Origin: Neoaquamicrobium sediminum
GTDB taxonomy: Bacteria; Pseudomonadota; Alphaproteobacteria; Rhizobiales; Rhizobiaceae
Reading direction: 5' to 3'
NCBI RefSeq assembly: GCF_013240295.1
Contig: NZ_JABETK010000002.1
Coordinates: 1,674,001-1,738,000, forward strand
Length of the DNA: 64,000 bases
The position numbers and the translations under genes are program-made. Numbering within the stretch: position 1 is the stretch's first letter; every line of letters begins with the position of its first letter. Shown here one piece after another: positions 57,147 through 64,000 of this stretch. A model generated the notes under the pieces. That model worked only from the letters and a program-made list of their open reading frames with translations, was not told where the DNA came from and made no database searches.

Positions 57147-57848
57147 ATGGCATTGAATGAAACAGAGATTGATGCCGCCGGGCGCGGGGAAAAGACGACG
57201 GCGGCGACGGCCGTCTACCGTCAGCTTCGCCAGGACATTCTCAAGGGCAATTTCAAGCCCGGCCAGAAGCTGCAGATCGACCAGGTGGCAACGCGCTACG
57301 GCAGCGGCACCAATCCGGTGCGCGAGGCGCTCAACCGCCTGTCGTCGGAACATCTCGTCGATCGGCACGACCAGCGCGGCTTCTTCGTGCCGCCGCTGTC
57401 GATGGAGCGCCTGCGCGAACTGGTGAAGACACGCTGCTGGCTGGAATCGATCGCGCTGGAGGAGTCCATCACCAACCGTACTCCCGGCTGGGAGGACGGT
57501 ATCGTCCTGACTTTCCACCACCTGTCACGCACGCCGATCCGCACGCCGGAGGAAGGCGGTGACAACTCCGAATGGGAGGTCAGGCACCGGGCGTTCCATA
57601 ACGCGCTGATTTCAGGCTGCGGATCGACATGGTTGATCGGCTTCTGCAACGAGATGATGGATCACGCAGAGCGCTACCGCTACATCTCCATGAGCACCTA
57701 TCCGCGCCGCGATTCCGTCGTCGAGCACCGGCTGATCATGGAGGCTGCGCTCGATGGCGACGTGGAGCTGGCGAAGACGCGGCTGACCGATCAGTACCGG
57801 CTCACCCTGCGCCATCTCGAGGAACAGGTTGCCGCCGCCGGCGGCTGA
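57147..57848 (+). CDS. GntR-family regulator (FCD subfamily)
   Basis: This regulator of about 233 residues has an N-terminal winged HTH (about 15-80, YRQLRQDILKGNFKPGQKL and GTNPVREALNRLSSEHLV) and an all-helical FCD domain with HRAFHNALISGC and EHRLIMEAALDGD, which binds a carboxylate ligand through a metal. A GTG at 57090 overlapping the permease would add 19 residues. It is the last gene of the transporter operon and likely its regulator. Confidence 0.85.
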   Translation: MALNETEIDAAGRGEKTTAATAVYRQLRQDILKGNFKPGQKLQIDQVATRYGSGTNPVREALNRLSSEHLVDRHDQRGFFVPPLSMERLRELVKTRCWLESIALEESITNRTPGWEDGIVLTFHHLSRTPIRTPEEGGDNSEWEVRHRAFHNALISGCGSTWLIGFCNEMMDHAERYRYISMSTYPRRDSVVEHRLIMEAALDGDVELAKTRLTDQYRLTLRHLEEQVAAAGG

Positions 57849-57856
57849 CCGCCCTG

Positions 57857-58441
57857 TCAGGCCGGCAGATTGGCGATCACGAAATCCGCCCGCTCGGCGA
57901 CCGAGGCTTTCGGAACCTCCACCAACTCGTAGCCCGCGGCCACGTAGCCTTCGACAAGCGCATCATATTCGCGGCATGCATCCTCGAACGATTTCGAGCG
58001 CTCCGCCTCGTCGACATAGATCTCCCGCCAGGGCGGGGTGACAAACACAGAAGGCGCGTAGCGATAGGTTTCGACCGCACGCCGCAGGTGTGCCGGAACG
58101 TCCAGCCCCTTCATTTCGAGAAACGATGTCAGGTCGACAAGCGAGCGGTCGAAGAAGATGGCGCGTTCGCCGGGGGCTGTGGTGTTGAACAGGTGCATTG
58201 TGCGCGACGCGGCAAGGGCGACGAACTGCGTTGCATCGGTCCATGGCAGCGCACCACCGCCCAGATGCATCTGCTCGCGTACGATCTGCCGGCCGGCCTC
58301 GGAGCACACTGTGTAGCCTCGATAAGCCAGCGCGCCAAGCAGCGTCGACTTGCCGCCGCCGGAACATCCCGTGAGCACCACTGCCTGACGGCTGGCGACC
58401 AGCGCCGGATTGCCGGGCAGATAGGCATCTTCGTCAAGCAT
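57857..58441 (-). CDS. AAA-family ATPase/kinase-like protein
   Basis: This 194-residue P-loop protein has Walker A TGCSGGGKST, EAGRQIVREQ, and FFDRSLVD where the Walker B/DR motif of the AAA_28-type nucleotide kinases lies. Such proteins phosphorylate or sense small metabolites, but the substrate is unknown. It follows csaA on the minus strand with a 18-base gap. Confidence 0.8.
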   Translation of the reverse strand: MLDEDAYLPGNPALVASRQAVVLTGCSGGGKSTLLGALAYRGYTVCSEAGRQIVREQMHLGGGALPWTDATQFVALAASRTMHLFNTTAPGERAIFFDRSLVDLTSFLEMKGLDVPAHLRRAVETYRYAPSVFVTPPWREIYVDEAERSKSFEDACREYDALVEGYVAAGYELVEVPKASVAERADFVIANLPA

Positions 58442-58459
58442 AAGGGTTGAGGCTTTCGC

Positions 58460-58819
58460 CTAGAAAAGCTTGCCGCCGTTCGGTACCGGCTTGTCGATTG
58501 CGGCGAGCACAACCTCGCCGTCCTCGTCCGGGAAACCGACCGTCAGCACTTCCGACATGAACTTGCCGATCTGGCGCGGCGGGAAGTTCACCACCGCCAT
58601 CACCTGCCGCCCGACCAGCGTTTCCGGCGTGTAGTGTTTGGTGATCTGCGCCGAGGTCTTCTTCTCGCCGATCTCCGGCCCGAAATCGATCCATAGCTTG
58701 ATCGCCGGCTTGCGCGCTTCCGGGTACGGCTCGGCCGCCACGATGGTGCCGGCGCGGATGTCGACCTGGTCGAAATCGTCATAAGTGATCTCGGGCCTCG
58801 GCCCGGCATCCTTGCTCAT
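58460..58819 (-). CDS. csaA: tRNA-binding domain protein CsaA
   Basis: This 119-residue OB-fold protein has QVDIRAGTIVAAEPYPEARKPA at the start, the EMAP/Trbp111 RNA-binding fold, ITKHYTPETLVGRQV and VLTVGFPDEDG. CsaA is a dimeric chaperone linked to protein export in Bacillus and binds tRNA in vitro. The ATG at 58819 is preceded by GAGGGG. It lies 11 bases after the YbjN-like gene. Confidence 0.87.
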   Translation of the reverse strand: MSKDAGPRPEITYDDFDQVDIRAGTIVAAEPYPEARKPAIKLWIDFGPEIGEKKTSAQITKHYTPETLVGRQVMAVVNFPPRQIGKFMSEVLTVGFPDEDGEVVLAAIDKPVPNGGKLF

Positions 58820-58830
58820 GGCGATGCCCC

Positions 58831-59331
58831 TCAGCAGGAGCCCTGCGTCTCGAACAGCACGTTCGAGAGCGCGTCGCGGGCGCTCGATCCCGACCAGATG
58901 ACGAACTGGAATGCCTGGAAATAGCATTCGCAGGCTTCGAGCGCCGACGACAGCAGCACCTCGACCTGCTGGCTGGTGGGCTCTGCGCCGCCGGCCAGCA
59001 GCAGCGCCTGGCGGAACATGATCGCGCCCTCCTGCTCCCACAGGTCGAAATGGCCGAACAGCATCTGCTCGTTGATCAGCGACAGCAGGCGCATCACCTC
59101 GAGCGCGCGGTTCTCGGGCACCTTGATGTCGAAGGCGCAGGCCAGATGCAGCGCCTCGAAATCCTCCATCCAGGAGAAGGAAACATGATAATCGGTCCAT
59201 GTACCGGCGACCGATATGGCGATCTCGTCGTCGCCGGTTCGCTCGAACGACCAGTCGTTCATGTTCGCGACGTGCTCGATGACATCCACCGGGTGGAGGT
59301 CGCGCGCTACGTCAAGTTCAAGCAGGTCCAT
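58831..59331 (-). CDS. YbjN-domain protein
   Basis: This 166-residue soluble protein has HPVDVIEHVANMNDWSFER at the start and INEQMLFGHFDLWEQEGAIMFRQALLL in the middle, the YbjN (type III chaperone-like) pattern. The E. coli namesake affects motility and stress responses. I chose ATG 59331; ATG 59355 would add eight residues without a Shine-Dalgarno. Confidence 0.8.
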   Translation of the reverse strand: MDLLELDVARDLHPVDVIEHVANMNDWSFERTGDDEIAISVAGTWTDYHVSFSWMEDFEALHLACAFDIKVPENRALEVMRLLSLINEQMLFGHFDLWEQEGAIMFRQALLLAGGAEPTSQQVEVLLSSALEACECYFQAFQFVIWSGSSARDALSNVLFETQGSC

Positions 59332-59672
59332 CAAAAGTCTCTTCCCGTCGGTCATGAGGCGGCATTCACGCACACCTGATTACGGAGCACGCGGCACGAG
59401 AAATCGGCTACTGAGGAAGGAAGGGAGGCAAGCAACGCATACAAGGCTCTGCCGGTCCCCACCGCCCGGCACATGCGGGCCGCCAAATCGCGTCCCGAAT
59501 CATGCAACAAATTCAGTCTATTGATGCAGAGTCGCCTGAACACCCCTTTTTTAGCGGAGTGGCATTCTGCGATGTGGATAGAGATTCAGGGGCTGATTCA
59601 AAGCCGGAGTCTAAGCGACTCTCGCCAAAGCGTTTTTCGCAGTGGCCGAATGTGGAAAACTTGACGCGGATT
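59332..59672. other. intergenic region between ubiK and the YbjN-like gene
   Basis: These 341 bases hold no convincing gene. A small hairpin GAGTC-TAAGC-GACTC (59607-59621), an A/T-rich run near 59545-59551 and T-runs near 59633 and 59683 are seen. The promoter of the YbjN-csaA operon should lie here, but I cannot place it. Confidence 0.4.
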
Positions 59673-59981
59673 TTACGAAGTTTTTTTGGCCCGCGGCTTC
59701 GCGGCAGGCTTTTCGGCCGCCTTGGACGCGCCTGCGCCGACCTTGGCTTCAAGCTCCGCCAGGCGCGCCGCCAGCTTTTCGTTTTCAGCGCGCGCTTTCA
59801 GCGCCATCTCGCGCACGGCCTCGAACTCTTCCCGCTGGACGATTTCCATCGAGTTGAGGATGCGTTCGGCCTGTCCACGGAACGCCGTCTCGACCTCCTT
59901 GCGCACGCCCTGGGCAGCGCCGGCAGCGTCGGTCATCAGCTTGGCGAACTCGTCGAGAATGCGGTTGGGTCCGGTCGACAT
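59673..59981 (-). CDS. ubiK: ubiquinone biosynthesis accessory factor UbiK (YqiC/BMFP)
   Basis: This 102-residue protein has an amphipathic N-terminal helix (RILDEFAKLMTDAAGAAQGV), a central EAVREMALKARAENEKLAARLAELE coiled coil and a Lys/Ala/Pro-rich tail. It matches the BMFP family (YqiC/UbiK), which trimerises, binds membranes and assists UbiJ in ubiquinone synthesis. The ATG at 59981 removes upstream residues that belong to the divergent lgt region. Confidence 0.85.
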   Translation of the reverse strand: MSTGPNRILDEFAKLMTDAAGAAQGVRKEVETAFRGQAERILNSMEIVQREEFEAVREMALKARAENEKLAARLAELEAKVGAGASKAAEKPAAKPRAKKTS

Positions 59982-60128
59982 GGTTAGGGGCCTCGCTGTT
60001 TCTTCACATGAGGAAGTAGTGGGCGACGCGGGCGAATGCAAGGCACATGGCGTCGCGCCCGCGCCTTGACCTCGCCATGGCCTCGGCTCATATGGTCGCC
60101 AACGCAACCGGCAACCGGGGTGCCAGAC

Positions 60129-61007
60129 TTGACCGAACTTCTCCTGCCGCTGGCCGCCCTGCCATTTCCCGAAATCGACCCCGTCATCGTCCAGATCGGC
60201 CCGCTGGCCATACACTGGTATGGGCTGGGCTATGTGGTCGGCATCCTGTTCGCGTGGTGGTATGCGCGCCGGCTGGTCGCCAATGACAAGCTCTGGGCCG
60301 GCGGCAAGTCGCCGCTGACCGCCGAAGACATCGACGATTTCCTGATCTGGGCGGCTGCCGGCGTCGTGCTCGGCGGCCGCATCGGCTACATCCTGTTCTA
60401 CGATCTCGCCCGCTACATCGAGCGGCCAGGCGACATACTGGCCGTCTGGCAGGGCGGCATGTCGTTCCATGGCGGGCTGGCGGGCGTCACCGTTGCCATG
60501 ATCGCCTTCGCCTTCCGGCGTGGTTTCAGCCCATGGAGCCTGTTCGATACGATTGCTGCTGGCGTGCCGATCGGCTTCGGTCTGGTGCGCGTCACCAACT
60601 TCATCAATTCAGAGCTTTGGGGTCGCCCGTCCGACGTTCCCTGGGCGATGGTGTTCCCCAATGGCGGGCCGGAGCCGCGCCACCCCAGCCAGCTTTACGA
60701 GGCGCTGCTTGAAGGCTTTGTGCTGTTCATCGTGCTGCGCCTGCTGACCCACTCGGCGCTGAAGCTCAAGCAACCGGGTTTCGTCGCGGGCGCGATGGTG
60801 GCCTGCTACGGCGCCGCGCGCATCTTCGTGGAATTCTTCCGCGAACCCGACGCGCATATCGGCTACCTCGTCGGCGGATGGCTGACCATGGGCATGGTGC
60901 TGTCGGTGCCGCTCCTCGTCATCGGTATATGGGCGATGCTGCGGGCAAAACGGGCCGCCGCCGCCGCCAATGACGGCCCTGAGGCAAAAGCTGATCCGGC
61001 TGATTGA
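60129..61007 (+). CDS. lgt: prolipoprotein diacylglyceryl transferase Lgt
   Basis: This 292-residue inner-membrane enzyme adds diacylglycerol from phosphatidylglycerol to the lipobox Cys of prolipoproteins. Seven or so helices are visible. Key motifs are IHWYGLGYVVG, GGRIGYILFYD, GGMSFHGGLAG, and the Lgt signature GLVRVTNFINSELWGRP with its essential Arg and Asn. No ATG opens the gene. TTG 60129 with GGGG upstream is my choice; GTG 60120 is equally possible. Its end overlaps the next gene by 38 bases. Confidence 0.93.
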   Translation: MTELLLPLAALPFPEIDPVIVQIGPLAIHWYGLGYVVGILFAWWYARRLVANDKLWAGGKSPLTAEDIDDFLIWAAAGVVLGGRIGYILFYDLARYIERPGDILAVWQGGMSFHGGLAGVTVAMIAFAFRRGFSPWSLFDTIAAGVPIGFGLVRVTNFINSELWGRPSDVPWAMVFPNGGPEPRHPSQLYEALLEGFVLFIVLRLLTHSALKLKQPGFVAGAMVACYGAARIFVEFFREPDAHIGYLVGGWLTMGMVLSVPLLVIGIWAMLRAKRAAAAANDGPEAKADPAD

Positions 61008-62058
61008 AGCCAGCGGCCCGATTTCCGTTTCCGAATACATGGCGGCCTGCCTGTTCGACCCGCAGGACGGCTATTACACGTCGCGCGAACCGTTCGGCGC
61101 CGGCGGCGATTTCATCACCGCGCCGGAGATCAGCCAGATGTTCGGCGAGCTGCTCGCGGTCTGGGCTTGGTCGGCCTGGTCGGCCAACGGTAAGCCGGTG
61201 CCCTCCATCCTAGCCGAGATCGGACCGGGCCGCGGCACGCTGATGGCGGACATGCTGCGCACGCTCGGCCACCTCGACCCGTCGTTCGTGACACTCACAC
61301 GAGTAGCGATGATCGAGGCGAGCCCGCGCCTGACGGAAATCCAGCGCGGCAAGCTCGAAGCCGGACGTGCTCGGCCGACATGGTACCGGGACATATCCGC
61401 CCTGCCCGACCTGCCGCTCGTCATCGTCGGCAACGAGCTGTTCGACGCCTTGCCCGTGCGCCAATTCGTCAAGACGCCGCGCGGCTGGCGCGAGCGCATG
61501 GTCGCGCTCGCCAACGACGGTCAGCTCTCGTTCGCAGCCGGCATGAACGGGCTCGACGAGGCCCTGTTGCCTGCAGATGCAGCCGACGCGCCGGATGGCG
61601 CGATCGTCGAGCTGGCGCCGGCGCGCGAAGCCCTGATGGATACAATCGCGGCGCGGATAGCAAAGCGAGGCGGCGCCGGCATCTTCATCGACTACGGCCA
61701 TTTGCAACCAGGCACCGGCGACACGCTGCAGGCAATGCGCGCGCATCAGTTCGATGACGTGCTCGCCAACCCGGGCGAAGCCGACCTGACCTCGCATGTG
61801 GACTTTGCGGCACTTGCAGCCGTTGCGCGGGCCCGTGGTCTGGAAGCGCGGCTGATGACCCAGGGCGATTTCCTGGTCGGCATGGGGTTGCTGGAACGCG
61901 CCGGCGCGCTGGGAGCAAACTGCGACGCCGCGACGCGGGAGCGCCTGGAAGGCGCGGTGCACCGGCTTGCAGGCCCTGATGCAATGGGCACGCTGTTCAA
62001 GGTTCTGATGATTATGCCGGAGGGCACAGCGCTGCCGCCGGACATCGCGACGGATTGA
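60970..62058 (+). CDS. MidA/NDUFAF7-type class I SAM methyltransferase
   Basis: This 362-residue protein of the DUF185 group has SEYMAACLFDPQDGYYT near the N-terminus, AGGDFITAPEISQMFGE, the SAM motif LAEIGPGRGTLMADML, GNELFDALPVRQF and FIDYGHL. Mitochondrial relatives methylate a complex I subunit arginine; bacterial roles are less clear. It overlaps lgt and precedes pgeF, a conserved order lgt-midA-pgeF in alphaproteobacteria. Confidence 0.88.
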   Translation: MTALRQKLIRLIEASGPISVSEYMAACLFDPQDGYYTSREPFGAGGDFITAPEISQMFGELLAVWAWSAWSANGKPVPSILAEIGPGRGTLMADMLRTLGHLDPSFVTLTRVAMIEASPRLTEIQRGKLEAGRARPTWYRDISALPDLPLVIVGNELFDALPVRQFVKTPRGWRERMVALANDGQLSFAAGMNGLDEALLPADAADAPDGAIVELAPAREALMDTIAARIAKRGGAGIFIDYGHLQPGTGDTLQAMRAHQFDDVLANPGEADLTSHVDFAALAAVARARGLEARLMTQGDFLVGMGLLERAGALGANCDAATRERLEGAVHRLAGPDAMGTLFKVLMIMPEGTALPPDIATD

Positions 62059-62158
62059 CTTTTCCCCCTCGCCTGCCCCACGATCCGCGCTCAAACGGTC
62101 ACCGTGAGAACGACAGGCAATGTTGCGGAACGGTGGCACGAAGGGACAAAGGCGGCGC

Positions 62159-62952
62159 ATGCTGGAAACTGTTCGACCGGACCCGATCCGGTCTCCGGTG
62201 CTTGAGAGATTCGCGCAAAGCGGCGTCAGGCACGGGTTCTTCACCCGTGCCGGCGGTGTCTCGGATGGCATCTACAAGGGCCTGAACGCCGGTGTCGGCT
62301 CGCAGGATTCGACCGAAAGCGTCATCGAGAATCGCCGCCGCGTTGCGGCATGGATGGGCGTCGGAGCCGACCGGCTGCTGACCCTTTATCAGGTTCATTC
62401 GCCCGATGCGCTCGTCGTACGCGAGCCTTTCGGCTTACCGCGACCCAAAGCCGACGCCATGGTCACCGATAGGCCCGGCATTGCGCTCGGCGTACTGGCT
62501 GCCGATTGCGGTCCGGTGCTCTACGCCGATAGCGAGGCCGGCGTGATCGGCGCCGCCCATGCCGGCTGGAAGGGCGCGCTGACGGGCGTGCTGGAATCCA
62601 CGATCGAGGCTATGGAAGGGCTGGGCGCGAAGCGGAGCGCATCGCCGCCGTGCTTGGCCCATCGATCGGCCCGGAAAACTACGAGGTCGGCCCGGAATTC
62701 GTTCAGCGTTTCGTCGAGGCTGATCCGGCGAACCAAGATTACTTCACACCCTCAAAGCAGGCCGGCCACGCGATGTTCGATCTCAACCGCTACACGGTCG
62801 AGCGCCTGCTGCGGGCCGGCGTGGCGGCGAGCGCGATCGGCCGTTGCACCTATGCCGACGAGGCCAGTTTCTTCTCCTACCGGCGCGCAACGCACCGCAA
62901 GGAGCCCGACTATGGACGCCAGATTTCGGCGATCGTTCTGGAGGACCGCTGA
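62159..62952 (+). CDS. pgeF: peptidoglycan editing factor PgeF (YfiH/polyphenol oxidase family, frameshifted)
   Basis: The corrected product is about 264 residues. It has VRHGFFTRAGGVSDG, LYQVHSPDALVV, ADCGPVLYAD with the metal Cys, and AAHAGWKGALTGVLE with a metal His, then the second half with LGPSIGPENYEVG. The frame breaks near 62632, where GLGAKR should run into ERIAAVLGPSIG; one G is missing. The enzyme removes wrongly placed L-Ser from UDP-MurNAc in E. coli. Its stop overlaps the next start (TGATG). Confidence 0.87.
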
Positions 62953-64000
62953 TGGCGCTGCATTTCGAAAAGACCGAGTTCGACGCGCGACGTGATCGTC
63001 TCATCATCGAGATGGCCGACCGCAAGCTGGATGCCATGCTGCTCTTCGCACAGGAGAGCATGTACTGGCTGACGGGTTACGACACGTTCGGCTTCTGCTT
63101 CTTCCAGTGCCTTGTAGTAAAGGCAGACGGCTCGATGGTGCTGATGACGCGCTCGGCCGACCTGCGTCAGGCACGCCACACCTCCATCCTCGACAACATC
63201 GTGGTGTGGACGGACCGTGACGGGGCCAATCCGGCCGCCGAACTGCGCAACCTGCTCAACGACATGGATCTGCTGGGATGCCGCATCGGCGTTGAATATG
63301 ACACGCACGGTCTGACGGCGAAGAACGGCCGGCTGCTGGACGAGCAGCTCAAGACGTTCGCAACCGCCGAGGACGCATCCGACATCATGCAGCGGCTGCG
63401 CCTGCTCAAGAGCGCGGCCGAGATCGCCAAGGCGCAGAAGGCCGCGGCACTCGCCGACGATGCGCTCGATGCGGCGCTGCCTCTCATCAAGCAGGGCGGC
63501 GACGAGGGCGCGATCCTTGCCGCAATGCAGGGCGCCGTCTTCGCGGGCGGCGGCGATTACCCCGCCAACGAGTTCATCATCGGCTCCGGCGCCGATGCGC
63601 TGCTCTGCCGCTACAAGGCGGGCCGCCGCAAGCTCAACAAGAACGACCAGCTCACGCTCGAATGGGCCGGCGTCTTCCACCATTATCACGCACCGATGAT
63701 GCGCACGATCCTGACCGGCAAGGCATCCAAGCGGCATCAGGAGCTGTTCGAGGCCGCGCGGGAAGCGCTGCTTGCCGTGGAAAAGGCCATGGTGCCGGGC
63801 AAGACCTTCGGCGACGTGTTCGATGCCCATGCCCGGGTGATGGAAGCGCACGGCCTGACCCGGCATCGGCTCAACGCGTGCGGCTATTCGGTTGGCGCGC
63901 GGTTCACGCCGTCCTGGATGGACATGCCGATGTTCTACGGAGGCAATCCCGAGCCGATCGCGCCCGACATGACCCTGTTCGCCCACATGATCATCATGGA
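62952..64000 (+). CDS. M24-fold (creatinase/Xaa-Pro peptidase-like) enzyme, 3' end beyond window
   Basis: The visible 349 residues comprise a creatinase-like N-terminal domain (1-130) and most of a pita-bread M24 domain (from about 140). The usual metal ligands in DxGxxxxxxxxD are not seen; the corresponding stretch reads LEWAGVFHHYHAPMMRT. A metal-free creatinase-like or a divergent lyase/hydrolase activity is therefore more likely than a peptidase. ATG 62952 overlaps the pgeF stop. The frame is open at the window end. Confidence 0.82.
   Translation, partial: MALHFEKTEFDARRDRLIIEMADRKLDAMLLFAQESMYWLTGYDTFGFCFFQCLVVKADGSMVLMTRSADLRQARHTSILDNIVVWTDRDGANPAAELRNLLNDMDLLGCRIGVEYDTHGLTAKNGRLLDEQLKTFATAEDASDIMQRLRLLKSAAEIAKAQKAAALADDALDAALPLIKQGGDEGAILAAMQGAVFAGGGDYPANEFIIGSGADALLCRYKAGRRKLNKNDQLTLEWAGVFHHYHAPMMRTILTGKASKRHQELFEAAREALLAVEKAMVPGKTFGDVFDAHARVMEAHGLTRHRLNACGYSVGARFTPSWMDMPMFYGGNPEPIAPDMTLFAHMIIM

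Noticed and set aside
59332..59672. A small RNA in the ubiK intergenic region
   Set aside because: One short hairpin and scattered T-runs are present, but no promoter or coherent terminator could be combined into a transcript.
62910..63986. A 358-codon minus-strand frame at the window end
   Set aside because: It lies opposite the M24-fold gene, which has clear homology-type motifs and overlaps the pgeF stop as expected in an operon.

Overview
The window is GC-rich (roughly 62-65 percent by eye) chromosomal DNA of an alphaproteobacterium of the order Rhizobiales, most likely Mesorhizobium or a close relative in Phyllobacteriaceae. The evidence is the gene content and order: a lrp-trxB-lsrB block with an AbcR-type small RNA beside lsrB, a greA-lpsB block, a sulfolipid operon in the order sqdB-sqdD-sqdC, a UvrB with a long N-terminal extension, a BA14K-family protein, and an intergenic palindromic repeat of the kind scattered through Mesorhizobium genomes. 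I see no rRNA, tRNA, CRISPR array, insertion sequence or prophage. Apart from one low-GC HNH endonuclease gene, the window reads as ordinary core chromosome.

Layout. 1-4.7 kb: the end of an unknown gene and the ugpBAEC glycerol-3-phosphate importer. 4.9-10.2 kb: a glutathione S-transferase, two coupled EAL proteins, aspartate aminotransferase and an exported hydrolase. 10.2-13.2 kb: a potassium-channel-like protein and an EF-G-like GTPase. 13.5-18.9 kb: AbcR-like sRNA, lsrB, trxB, lrp, an FkbM methyltransferase, lpsB and greA. 19-28 kb: small membrane and DUF proteins, two extensin-like proteins, a CorC-like protein, an HxlR/flavin reductase pair, an ECF sigma factor with a VOC protein, a thioesterase, and an alcohol dehydrogenase/enolase-superfamily pair. 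28-32 kb: sqdBDC and a DMT exporter. 32.5-38.3 kb: an ABC-F protein with a leader peptide, a VOC protein and uvrB. 38.4-49.6 kb: HNH endonuclease, peptide-binding protein, two cold-shock genes, membrane DUFs, and a stand-alone adenylation enzyme/carrier protein/GNAT set. 49.7-53.6 kb: ilvE, a MarR regulator and a two-component system. 53.6-57.9 kb: an FAH hydrolase divergent from a NitT/TauT-type importer and its GntR regulator. 57.9-64 kb: AAA ATPase, csaA, ybjN-like, ubiK, lgt, MidA-like methyltransferase, pgeF and an M24-fold enzyme cut by the window end.

Functional threads. Membrane-lipid and phosphorus economy appears in ugp and sqdBDC. Redox control appears in trxB, lsrB and HxlR/reductase. 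Post-transcriptional control appears in the AbcR-like RNA, whose loop can pair with the ribosome-binding site of a transporter gene at 54.4 kb.

A recurring peculiarity affects interpretation. Nine otherwise well-conserved genes are each broken by one small frameshift, usually a missing base in a short homopolymer: EF-G-like, trxB, DUF3775, sqdB, ABC-F, DUF3137, response regulator, NitT ATPase and pgeF. This looks more like residual sequencing or assembly error than true gene decay, so coordinates of these genes are given for the reconstructed full-length gene.
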